In this document: positions 8,961 through 16,731 of the stretch, one piece after another | Layout of the letters: every line of letters starts with the position of its first letter | Position numbering within the stretch: the first letter of the stretch is position 1 | Assembly: GCA_037444305.1 (NCBI GenBank) | Contig: JBBIMP010000063.1 | Location: 1-19,941 of the forward strand | Source of the DNA: JBBIMP01 sp037444305 | GTDB lineage: Bacteria; Acidobacteriota; UBA6911 | DNA: 19,941 bases | Direction of reading: 5' to 3' | Position numbers and translations under genes: made by a program | Notes under the pieces: generated by a model | The model's input: the letters and a program-made list of their open reading frames with translations, nothing else | What the model was told of the DNA's origin: nothing | Database searches by the model: none

Positions 8961-10673
8961 ATGAGCGCCAGATACGCAATCGGACTGGATTACGGAACGA
9001 ATTCCGTGCGGACCCTCATCGTCAACGTGGCCAACGGCCGCGAGATTGCCTCAGCGGTGTGGAACTACGAGCACGGCGAGAACGGCGTGATCCTGGCGCA
9101 CGATCCCAACCTGGCGAGGCAGCACCCGGCGGACTACGTCAAGGGGGCGGAGACAACCATCAGGAAAGCGCTTGCGCTCGCCAGGAAGAGCGTGCGCGGC
9201 TTCAAGCCGGAGCAGGCCGTCGGCATCGGCGTGGACACCACCGGCAGCACGCCGCTGCCCGTGGACCGCAAGGGCGTGCCGCTGGCCTTCGACAGGCGCT
9301 TCGCAGGCAATCCCGCCGCGTGCGCGTGGCTGTGGAAGGACCACACGGGGGTGGCGGAGGCGGCTGAGATCACGGCGCTGGCGAAGCGCACCAGGCCCCA
9401 CTACCTGGCCAAGTGCGGCGGGATCTACAGCAGCGAGTGGTTTTTCAGCAAGATCCTCCACTGCCTGCGCTCGGACCCGAAGGTGTTCGACGCCGCCCAC
9501 TCCTGGGTCGAGTGCGCCGACTGGATCCCGGCGATGCTCACCGGCACCGAGGCGCCGGAGAGGCTGTCGGTCGGCATCTGCGCGGCCGGGCACAAGGCGA
9601 TGTACAACGATGAGTGGGGCGGGTACCCGGACGCGGAGTTCCTCTCGTCGCTGCACCCGAAGCTCGGGGGGCTGCGTTCGCGCCTGCGGCCGCGAGCCTT
9701 CGCGATCGACCGGGCCGTCGGAGGACTAACGGCGGAGTGGGCGAAGCGCACGGGCCTGAAGGCCGGCACGCCGGTCGCGGTGGGCGCCTTCGACGCGCAC
9801 CTCGGGGGAGTAGGGGCCGGCATCACGCCGGGCACGCTGGTGAAGATCATCGGCACCAGCACGTGCGACATGATGGTGGCGCCCGCGGACCGGCCGCTGG
9901 CCGACATTCCCGGCCTGTGCGGGATCGTGAACGGCAGCATCCTGCCGGGATATTACGGGCTGGAAGCCGGCCAGTCCGCCGTGGGGGACATCTTCAACTG
10001 GTTCGTCAACTACGTCCAGCCGCTGGACCGGAAGAGCGGATCGCACGAGGCGCTCTCCGAGGCGGCGGCCCGGATCGCGCCGGGGGAGTCCGGCCTGCTG
10101 GCCCTGGACTGGAACAACGGCAACCGCACGATTCTCGTCGACCAGCAGCTCGCCGGCCTGCTGGTCGGGCAGACGCTCTACACCAGGCCGGCGGAGATCT
10201 ACCGGGCGCTGGTCGAGGCGACCGCCTTCGGCGCACTCACGATCATCAACCGATTCGAGGAGTACGGCGTGAAGGTGGAGCAGATCGTCAACTGCGGCGG
10301 GATCGCGGAGAAGAACCCGTTCGTGATGCAGATCTACGCCGACGTCACCAACCGCCCGATGAAGATATCCCGCAGCGCCCAGACGTGCGCCCTGGGCGCA
10401 GCCATCGCCGGCGCCGTCGCGGCGGGCGCGCACCCGGACTACGCGGCCGCGCAGAAGGCCATGACCGGCATCAAGCGGCGGGTCTATTCCCCGGACCCGG
10501 CGGCGCACGAGGTCTACCGCCGGCTCTATGCCCTTTACCGCAAACTGCACGACGCTTTCGGCACGGAAGAGGGCGGCGGCAGGCTTTACGGCGTCATGAA
10601 GGAACTGATCGAAATCCGCCGGCAGGCCCGCGCGGGACGCCGCACCCGGGCGGCGGCCAGGGCGGGAGCATGA
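8961..10673 (+). CDS. araB: Ribulokinase (L-ribulose kinase), FGGY family
   Basis: A 570-residue cytoplasmic kinase that phosphorylates L-ribulose to L-ribulose 5-phosphate in L-arabinose catabolism. The N-terminal FGGY domain starts with IGLDYGTNSVRTLIV. Ribulokinase-type signatures are IGVDTTGSTPLPVD, WLWKDHT (near residue 120), GGIYSSEWFFSKILH, GTSTCDMM near residue 298 and LDWNNGNRT near residue 383, followed by ATAFGALTIINRFE and the C-terminal nucleotide-binding NCGGIAEKNPFVMQIYAD. Length fits AraB (about 560). GGAG lies 7 bases before the ATG. The last about 20 residues are an Arg/Ala-rich tail that looks non-conserved. The mutarotase follows after 85 bp on the same strand. No arabinose isomerase, epimerase or AraC-type regulator is adjacent, so the rest of the pathway must be elsewhere. 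Confidence 0.93.
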   Translation: MSARYAIGLDYGTNSVRTLIVNVANGREIASAVWNYEHGENGVILAHDPNLARQHPADYVKGAETTIRKALALARKSVRGFKPEQAVGIGVDTTGSTPLPVDRKGVPLAFDRRFAGNPAACAWLWKDHTGVAEAAEITALAKRTRPHYLAKCGGIYSSEWFFSKILHCLRSDPKVFDAAHSWVECADWIPAMLTGTEAPERLSVGICAAGHKAMYNDEWGGYPDAEFLSSLHPKLGGLRSRLRPRAFAIDRAVGGLTAEWAKRTGLKAGTPVAVGAFDAHLGGVGAGITPGTLVKIIGTSTCDMMVAPADRPLADIPGLCGIVNGSILPGYYGLEAGQSAVGDIFNWFVNYVQPLDRKSGSHEALSEAAARIAPGESGLLALDWNNGNRTILVDQQLAGLLVGQTLYTRPAEIYRALVEATAFGALTIINRFEEYGVKVEQIVNCGGIAEKNPFVMQIYADVTNRPMKISRSAQTCALGAAIAGAVAAGAHPDYAAAQKAMTGIKRRVYSPDPAAHEVYRRLYALYRKLHDAFGTEEGGGRLYGVMKELIEIRRQARAGRRTRAAARAGA

Positions 10674-10758
10674 ACGGCGGCCGGAGGGCCGGCCGGGCAA
10701 AAACGCCCCGCGGTTGCCGGTCCAATATCGACAACGAGCTAAAACCCAGGAACCAGTC

Positions 10759-11913
10759 ATGAACAATCTTGTGAACTCGCTCGCGATTGCAGGTCTGTTT
10801 CTTTCCATCGGCTGCCTTCTGGCCTGCGCCCCGGCGCCGCGGCCGACAACGGCCATCGGCAAGGAGCCGTTCGGCCGGGTAGGCGATGCCGAGGTGGATA
10901 TCTACACGCTGCGCAACGGCAGCGGCATGGAAGCCAGGATCACCAACTACGGCGGAACGGTGGTTTCGCTCAAGGTGCCGGACCGGGAGGGGAGGCTGGA
11001 GGATGTCGTCCTGGGCTTCGACGCGCTGGCGGGCTACACGGGCAGGGATTACCTCGAGAGCAATCCCTACTTCGGTTCGCTCATCGGGCGGTTCGGCAAC
11101 CGGATCGGCAACGCGCGCTTCACCCTCGGAGGCCGGGAGTACACCCTGGCGGCGAACAACGGCGCCAACCACCTCCACGGCGGCGTTCGGGGTTTCGACA
11201 AGGTTGTGTGGGAAGCTCGGCCCCTCAGGGAAGGGGAAGAGCCGGCCCTCGAGCTGCGCTACGTGAGCGCGGACGGCGAGGAGGGCTACCCGGGGACGCT
11301 CACCGTGACGGCGGTGTATTCATTGACGCCCGACAACGGCCTGAAGGTGGAGTTCAGCGCCACGACCGACAAGGAAACGGTCGTGAACCTCACGCACCAC
11401 TCCTATTTCAACCTGGCGGGCGGCGGGGACATCCTCGGACACGAGATGATGATCCCGGCCGACCGCTTCACTCCGGTCGACGAAACGTTGATCCCGACGG
11501 GCGAACTGCGGCCCGTGAGCGGCACACCTTTCGATTTCACGACTTCGACCGCCATCGGAGCCCGCATCGGCCAGGAGGACGAACAGCTCGCGTTCGGCAA
11601 GGGGTACGACCACAACTGGGTGGTGAACAAGGCGCCGGGCGAGGTGGCGCTTGCGGCCCGCGTCCTCGAGCCCGGAAGCGGGCGCATCCTCGAGGTGTTC
11701 TCGGACCAGCCGGGGCTGCAGTTCTATTCCGGAAACTTCCTGAACGGCACGCTCAAGGGCAAGGGCGGGAAGGTCTACGAGTTTCGCCACGGCTTCTGCC
11801 TGGAGCCGCAGCATTTTCCCGATTCGCCGAACAAGCCGGAGTTCCCGCCGGTGACTCTGAAGCCCGGCGAGGTTTACAAAAACACGATCCTCTATCGGTT
11901 CAGCAACCGCTGA
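10759..11913 (+). CDS. galM: Aldose 1-epimerase (galactose mutarotase), probable lipoprotein
   Basis: A 384-residue mutarotase that interconverts alpha and beta anomers of sugars such as galactose or arabinose. Family motifs run in order: GRFGNRIGNARFTLGG, NNGANHLHGG (near 134-142), GFDKVVWEA, THHSYFNLAG (second His near 214), GYDHNWVVN, FYSGNFLNG and FCLEPQHFPDSPN (Glu near 349). The His residues and the Glu match the known catalytic set. Unlike cytosolic GalM it has a hydrophobic N-terminus ending LLAC (Cys near 23), a plausible lipobox, followed by a Pro/Thr-rich linker; it is therefore probably anchored facing the periplasm. The n-region lacks basic residues, which weakens this. ATG 10759 is preferred over the upstream GTG-like start because CCAGGA precedes it. 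It probably forms a two-gene unit with araB. Confidence 0.9.
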   Translation: MNNLVNSLAIAGLFLSIGCLLACAPAPRPTTAIGKEPFGRVGDAEVDIYTLRNGSGMEARITNYGGTVVSLKVPDREGRLEDVVLGFDALAGYTGRDYLESNPYFGSLIGRFGNRIGNARFTLGGREYTLAANNGANHLHGGVRGFDKVVWEARPLREGEEPALELRYVSADGEEGYPGTLTVTAVYSLTPDNGLKVEFSATTDKETVVNLTHHSYFNLAGGGDILGHEMMIPADRFTPVDETLIPTGELRPVSGTPFDFTTSTAIGARIGQEDEQLAFGKGYDHNWVVNKAPGEVALAARVLEPGSGRILEVFSDQPGLQFYSGNFLNGTLKGKGGKVYEFRHGFCLEPQHFPDSPNKPEFPPVTLKPGEVYKNTILYRFSNR

Positions 11914-11941
11914 GGCAGGACAGGCTGAAGGGACGAGAAGA

Positions 11942-11983
11942 GCCGCCACGAGTTCCGCGAGGCTTCGTGGAATTCGTGGCGGC
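11942..11983. terminator. Hairpin between convergent genes, probable bidirectional terminator
   Basis: 15-base arms at 11942-11956 and 11969-11983 (14/15 complementary) surround a 12-base centre that can pair further with G-T wobbles. The + strand continues AGTTCTTTC, a weak U-tract. It lies 28 bp past the mutarotase stop and 17 bp past the end of the opposing metallopeptidase gene, where a shared terminator is expected. The ACGAATTCC-type arm also resembles dispersed intergenic palindromes seen in related genomes. Confidence 0.6.
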
Positions 11984-12000
11984 AGTTCTTTCGGCAGGTG

Positions 12001-13611
12001 TCAGCGCCGGTAGGGCGCGTAGCGCCAGTCCACTTTGCCGCCGTAGGCCATCGTCTCGTGGACCAGGGCGAAGAGATCGGGATCGTACTGCGCGAGCAGT
12101 TCGCGCGTCCTGATGGGGTGCGCGGCGTCGTTGGGCGCTGCATTCTGCCCGAGCGCGTCGAAGTAGGCCAGCACCCCGGCCGTCCAGTAATACACGCGGT
12201 CGTGCACCGCCGAGGTTCCCTTCCACTTGCCGGCGGCCAGCGCTTTTTCGAAGGTCTCCTTGAGCCTGGCGTCGAAGCGCTCGTCCATCCGCTCCACGCG
12301 CAGCTCGTACTGCTGGACGTTCCGGCCGCGGTTGCTGAATTCCGGATCGACCGGCCGCGTGCCGGTGATCTGGTGGATCGCCCGGGCGAACACCCGGACC
12401 ACCTGGCTGTCGCCGACGTACATGGCGCGCGGGTCGGCGAGCACGTTCTCTTCGGCCACCACCATCAGCTTCATCTCGGGCGAGTAATCGTGATAGCGCG
12501 CAAGCGCGTCGATCCCCTTGCGCTCGGCCGCGGCCTTGTATTCCGGGAGGTCCGAGATCTTCTCGCCCCGGCCCAGCACGACCAGCTTGGCTCCCTGCGC
12601 CATGATCGCCTTGAGGATGTCGTGGCGGTAGGCGAACATCCGCCGGATTGTCTCGTTGGCGTGGAGCAGGGCCTCGTCCGAGGCTGCCCGCCCCACGACC
12701 GTGAACTCGCGTGCCCAGGTGAACTTGGTGTACCAGGGGTCGAGGTTGAACCTGGCCGGGGGCGCGATCACGTTCGGCAGCGGCTGCAGCCAGGTGTAGC
12801 GCCAGTCCTGCTCCGGGCTCAGGTTGAAGGTGGTCCGCACGAGCTCGTAGCCTTCCGGGTCGTAGGCTTTGAGCTGCTCGCGGTGGCCGACCGGTCCGTG
12901 ATTCCAGTTGTTGACGCGGTTGGTGTCGAAGTAGGCCTGCACGATTTCGCACCAGTACTCGCCCGAGTTGGACATCGTGTAGGTGTCCTTGTAGAGGCCC
13001 TTCTCTCGGGCGCGGCGGAAGACGGCGTCCTTACGCTCGCGCCAGGTCGGGTCGATCCGGGCGAGCGTGCTGTCGATCGTGTGGCAGAACTCGTGCACGG
13101 CGATGCTCTCGTCGTCGTAACGGTCGATGGGGAGGCTGAGCAGGTTCTCCTCGCCGAAGCTCGTGGGGCGGCCGCCCGTGCCGCGGACGCGCTCGTTCTG
13201 GAACTGCGGGTTGGGGTGGTTGCGGTATTCCGGCATGTCGGTGTAAACCTGGTCCTTGCCGATGATGATCAGGTACATCGCCTGGTCCACCATGGCCTTC
13301 AGGATGTCCGGCCGACCCGCGAGCATGTGGGTGACGATCTCGTAGGTGCGCTGCAGCGCCAGGTCTGCCACCCCGCCGGAGGCGACCACCGGCAGGCCCT
13401 TCACGTCGATGTACTTTTTGTAGAAGTTGCGGTGGGGCGTGATGTCGGGATCCTCCACCCGGCGGCCGCCGGCGTTGATGAGCTGGAAGAAGGACTCGGG
13501 CGGAGCCGTGACCTTGGGGACATCGGAACGGGCTGCGGTCTGGGCCTGCAGGCCGGCAAGGGGCAGGGCGGACAGCAGCACGGCTGCCAGGAAATATCTC
13601 ATCGGTTTCAT
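12001..13611 (-). CDS. Secreted HExxH metallopeptidase-like protein with dead duplicated half
   Basis: A 536-residue exported protein: signal peptide MKPMRYFLAAVLLSALPLAG, mature from about residue 25. ATG 13611 is preferred over 13626 because AAAGG lies 7 bases upstream. The first half carries VHEFCHTID (His173, Glu174, His177) and, about 45 residues on, EYWCEIVQAYFD (candidate third ligand Glu222), the layout of a gluzincin-type zinc peptidase distantly like the anthrax lethal factor class. The second half repeats the same order: RPDILKAMV...TDMPEY matches RHDILKAIM...SDLPEY about 229 residues later, EENLL matches EENVL, and EYWCEIVQAYFD matches VYYWTAGVLAYFD. In the copy, His and Glu of HExxH are Ala and Arg and the third ligand Glu is Ala. 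Only the first domain should be catalytic. Substrate unknown. It diverges from the glycosidase-like gene at 13814. Confidence 0.72.
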   Translation of the reverse strand: MKPMRYFLAAVLLSALPLAGLQAQTAARSDVPKVTAPPESFFQLINAGGRRVEDPDITPHRNFYKKYIDVKGLPVVASGGVADLALQRTYEIVTHMLAGRPDILKAMVDQAMYLIIIGKDQVYTDMPEYRNHPNPQFQNERVRGTGGRPTSFGEENLLSLPIDRYDDESIAVHEFCHTIDSTLARIDPTWRERKDAVFRRAREKGLYKDTYTMSNSGEYWCEIVQAYFDTNRVNNWNHGPVGHREQLKAYDPEGYELVRTTFNLSPEQDWRYTWLQPLPNVIAPPARFNLDPWYTKFTWAREFTVVGRAASDEALLHANETIRRMFAYRHDILKAIMAQGAKLVVLGRGEKISDLPEYKAAAERKGIDALARYHDYSPEMKLMVVAEENVLADPRAMYVGDSQVVRVFARAIHQITGTRPVDPEFSNRGRNVQQYELRVERMDERFDARLKETFEKALAAGKWKGTSAVHDRVYYWTAGVLAYFDALGQNAAPNDAAHPIRTRELLAQYDPDLFALVHETMAYGGKVDWRYAPYRR

Positions 13612-13682
13612 GCTGGAACCTTTCATTCGGAGTTTCGGGTGAGACTGAAGTTATAACATGCGCATCCTCGATTCAGTCGAGT

Positions 13683-13711
13683 GACTCAAACTGGTGGGAT
13701 GCTACTATAAG
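13683..13711 (+). promoter_or_regulatory. Weak candidate promoter for the second DUF5695-like gene
   Basis: TATAAG (13706-13711) lies about 100 bp upstream of the ATG at 13814, in the 202-bp divergent intergenic region. No good -35 element is visible; a TGACTC-like sequence near 13682 is the best. Short palindromes nearby (CTCGATTCAGTCGAG, GAGTGACTC) could be operator half-sites shared with the divergent metallopeptidase gene, but this is speculative. Confidence 0.25.
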
Positions 13712-13813
13712 AGATCTTCGAAAGGCCAACACTTTGGCGGCGCAGGACCCGCGCGCGCCGGCAGGCAGATGAACGAGCGGGCCGCGATTTCAAGGAATTA
13801 GGGGGAGATCATC

Positions 13814-16648
13814 ATGCGGTATCAGACTTTGCTTCGTCCGATCAGAACGCTCCTGATCCTCATTGCGCTTCCGTGCCTGCTCTGGGCGGCTGCGGCGGAC
13901 ACCGTGATCGAGCGCGGAAGCATCCGCTTCGTCTGCGACGAAAATGGCATCTCTGGCCTGGCGAGCACCCGCGACCCGTTCGGCGCGCTCGTGATACCGA
14001 AGGGGAGCCGGCCGGCGCTTTCCCTCCACTGCCGGGTGGGGGAGGGCCCGTGGACCGAAATCCGGACGAGGGGAAGAAAGTGGAGCGCCGCGCCTGCGGA
14101 CGGCATGGTGACCTACTCCAACGCCGGCAGCGGTGAGCCGGCCGAGGTTACGGAGACGTTTCGCACCGACGGGGCGGTGCTGGACTGGACGATCGAAATG
14201 GAATCGGCCGGCGATGCGCCGGTGGAGATCGGCGACCTGGGCCTGGCCATTCCGGTGGCCGGGCCGCGCGGCGAGGATCCGATCCAGATCTTCGAGCATG
14301 GCTTTCTCCGGCACCAGTTTGTTTCCGGCCACGGCTCCTTCCTCTACTTCGTGCGCGCCTCGGGCGCACCGCCATTCCTGCTGGTGACGGTCCACGCGGG
14401 CACGAAGCTGGAGTACACGGCTCCCGCGGGCGGCCGCGGGGCGGCCCAGGTGTTCGTCCACTCCAGCCGCACGGGCGGCGGGGAAACGGGCGGCACCTGG
14501 CGCCAGGAACACACCTCGCTGAAGCTGGCCCCGAAGGGCAAGCCGGGCAGCCGGGCGTCCTACGGCCTGCGGCTGCAGTTTGCGGACGGCTACGACGACA
14601 TGAGGGAGCGCCTTTACCGGGAGGGGTTGTTCGACGTCCGCGTCGTGCCCGGGATGACGGTGCCGGATAATCTGACGGCGCGGTTTTCGCTCCACACGAA
14701 GGCGGAGATCGAATCGATCCAGGCTGAATTCCCGGGCCAGACCGCGATCCGGAAACTGGGCGAGCCGCGGCCCGATCACCACCTCTACGAGGTAGCCTTC
14801 CGGAAGCTGGGCGAGAACATGCTGACGATCCGTCACGACGGCGGCCGGAGAACCTTTCTCGAGTTCTTCGTCACGGAGCCTCTGGAAACGCTGATCAAAA
14901 AGCGCGCGGCATTCATCGTCGAAAAGCAGCAGGTAAAGAACCCGGAGAAGTGGTGGAACGGGGTCTACGGGCCGTACGACATGAAGGCGAAGGTCACGCG
15001 CACGATCGAAGATCCCGACATCTTCGTCGGGCGGATGGTTTACGTGCTTACGTGCGACGATCCCGGCCTCAGCAAGGCGCCCTTCATCGCCTCCAAGAAT
15101 GTTACCTATCCGAACCAGCGGGAGATCGAGTCCATCGAATACTACCTCGAGCACTTCGTGTGGGGCGGCATGCAGCGCACCGACGACGAGCGCCCCTATC
15201 CGTACGGGGTTTACGGCACGCCGGAGTGGTACACGAACCGCGATCCCGCACGGCGCGCCGCGCACACCGACCGCAACCTGGACAAGGAACACGTCTGGCG
15301 GTCGTACGACTACCCGCACGTGGTCATGCTCTACTTCCACATGTACCAGATCGCGAAAATGTACCCGGAGATGTCCAGGTACCTGGACGCGGCGGGCTAC
15401 CTGCAGCGCGCCTGGGAGACGGCCCGGGCGTTTTACATCTATCCCTACGAGATCTTCCCGTCCTACTACGAGACGTACAAGTGGGGGCTGTACAACGAGC
15501 TGGTAGTGCTGGACCTGATCGAGGCGCTGGAGGCCGAGGGCTTCCCCGCGCAGGCGCAGTGGCTGCGCGGGGAGTGGGAGAAGAAGACGAAGTACTTCGT
15601 TTACGATGACCGCTATCCTTTCCGTTCGGAGTATGCCTTTGATCGCACGGCCTTCGAGTCGAGCTACGCGCTGGCCAAGTACGGCGCGACCCACGACATG
15701 AAGCCGGACGAAAACCTCTGGTACGACCTGAAGCACAAGAAGTGGTATTCGCACCCGTTCGTCAGGCGGGAGGATTCGCGGGCGTTCATGGACCGGCAGC
15801 TCGCCGCGGGGCTGGCGGTGCGCGGCTGGCTCGAACCCAGCTACTACCAGCTGGGGGCCGACCCTTCGATGAGCTACATGGCCGCCATGGGAGGGTGGGG
15901 GATCCTGGACTACGGACTCAACTTCGCCCCGTCGCCCTACGACTGGCTGCAGCTCGGATACGCTTCCTACCTGAGTTCATGGGCCCTGATGAACACTGGC
16001 CGGGCGGAAACCAACTACGGCTTCTGGTTTCCCGGGCCGGAAAACGACGGGGCTGCGGGCTGGCAGTTCATGTCCTGGAAGGTCGGCAGCGCGTGGATGG
16101 GTTCGAGCTGGCCCGGCGGGGTGAATGTTCCCCGCGGCCCGTGGCATTACGACGGCGAGATCGACCTGGGCTACGGCGGCGCGCTCCGCATGGCGGCGAC
16201 GATCCTGACGCGCGACCCGCTCTTCGGCTGGTTCGCCTACGGGGGCGAGTTGGCGGAGAACGACGGGATGTTTTCGATTCATCCCCGCGACGGACTCCGG
16301 CGCCGCTTTCACGTTGTGATCCCGGATCATCACCTGCCGTTCACGGAGTCGACCCGCCGACTGAAACTGGAACTGGAGCGGGACGGCTTTGCTGCGGATG
16401 GGGTGATCGAAGTGAGCAGGACAATCGACAGGGTTACCTTCACCGTGGAGAACCGGACCGGGGACGAGCACCCAACCGGGGTGCGGCTTTCCTTCCCGGT
16501 CGGTTCGCGCTATGCACTGCTGCAGGATGGGAAGCCCGTTTCCCTCACACAGACGGGGAACTGGGATTACCCCTGGCGCGCCGAACTGAAGATGAGCCCA
16601 TCGCCGACGAAAATCGAACTCGTTCAATTTCGGGGACAGGCGCCATAA
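13814..16648 (+). CDS. Secreted DUF5695-like glycosidase-type protein (paralogue of 2057-5260)
   Basis: A 944-residue exported protein with a signal peptide (RTLLILIALPCLLWAAAA) and a strong GGGGGAG ribosome-binding site 7 bases before the ATG. It aligns with the protein at 2057-5260 over nearly its whole length: both share FFVTEPLETLI-KRAAF, PFIASKNV, WGGMQ, YPYG-YG-P-W, YDYPH, S-(E)-(F/Y)AFD-(S/T)-(A/G)FES, GWLE-(T/P)-(T/S)-YYQLG, SILDYGLNFA or GILDYGLNFA, ENDGAAG, DPLFG, AYGG and PRDGLR. It lacks the discoidin-like insert: YSNAGSGEPAEVTETFRTDG runs straight into DWTIEMESAGDAPVEIGDL. The family is of unassigned activity; glycoside hydrolysis is inferred from fold-like features and context. 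The last residues (GQAP) and the stop codon lie inside the palindrome at 16630-16729. Confidence 0.75.
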   Translation: MRYQTLLRPIRTLLILIALPCLLWAAAADTVIERGSIRFVCDENGISGLASTRDPFGALVIPKGSRPALSLHCRVGEGPWTEIRTRGRKWSAAPADGMVTYSNAGSGEPAEVTETFRTDGAVLDWTIEMESAGDAPVEIGDLGLAIPVAGPRGEDPIQIFEHGFLRHQFVSGHGSFLYFVRASGAPPFLLVTVHAGTKLEYTAPAGGRGAAQVFVHSSRTGGGETGGTWRQEHTSLKLAPKGKPGSRASYGLRLQFADGYDDMRERLYREGLFDVRVVPGMTVPDNLTARFSLHTKAEIESIQAEFPGQTAIRKLGEPRPDHHLYEVAFRKLGENMLTIRHDGGRRTFLEFFVTEPLETLIKKRAAFIVEKQQVKNPEKWWNGVYGPYDMKAKVTRTIEDPDIFVGRMVYVLTCDDPGLSKAPFIASKNVTYPNQREIESIEYYLEHFVWGGMQRTDDERPYPYGVYGTPEWYTNRDPARRAAHTDRNLDKEHVWRSYDYPHVVMLYFHMYQIAKMYPEMSRYLDAAGYLQRAWETARAFYIYPYEIFPSYYETYKWGLYNELVVLDLIEALEAEGFPAQAQWLRGEWEKKTKYFVYDDRYPFRSEYAFDRTAFESSYALAKYGATHDMKPDENLWYDLKHKKWYSHPFVRREDSRAFMDRQLAAGLAVRGWLEPSYYQLGADPSMSYMAAMGGWGILDYGLNFAPSPYDWLQLGYASYLSSWALMNTGRAETNYGFWFPGPENDGAAGWQFMSWKVGSAWMGSSWPGGVNVPRGPWHYDGEIDLGYGGALRMAATILTRDPLFGWFAYGGELAENDGMFSIHPRDGLRRRFHVVIPDHHLPFTESTRRLKLELERDGFAADGVIEVSRTIDRVTFTVENRTGDEHPTGVRLSFPVGSRYALLQDGKPVSLTQTGNWDYPWRAELKMSPSPTKIELVQFRGQAP

Positions 16649-16729
16649 CCTCGAAATTCGGCTGCCCGGCGTGACGCCAGGCGGGGTTGGAAGTATGCGC
16701 CGGGATCAGGTTATCGCGCCTGTCCCCGA
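16630..16729. repeat. REP-like inverted repeat with GGGGACAGGC core and inner hairpin
   Basis: 22-bp arms at 16630-16651 and 16708-16729 are complementary except at one position. An inner hairpin (16664-16670 with 16676-16682, one mismatch, five-base loop) lies between them. The core GGGGACAGGC is the same as in the palindrome at 1850-1898, but the rest of the arm differs. The left arm contains the TAA stop (16646-16648) of the upstream gene, and the right arm ends 2 bp before the ATG of the truncated isomerase. It is probably a REP/RAYT-type element, or a pair of them. Confidence 0.8.
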
Positions 16730-16731
16730 CC

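Noticed and set aside
11998..13656. 552-aa open frame antisense to the metallopeptidase
   Set aside because: Antisense shadow rich in Val/Asp/Arg/Gly without motifs; the sense frame has a signal peptide and HExxH.
13790..15754. 654-aa open frame antisense to the second DUF5695-like gene
   Set aside because: Same reasoning: the sense frame is conserved between the two paralogues and the antisense frame is Arg/Val-rich noise.
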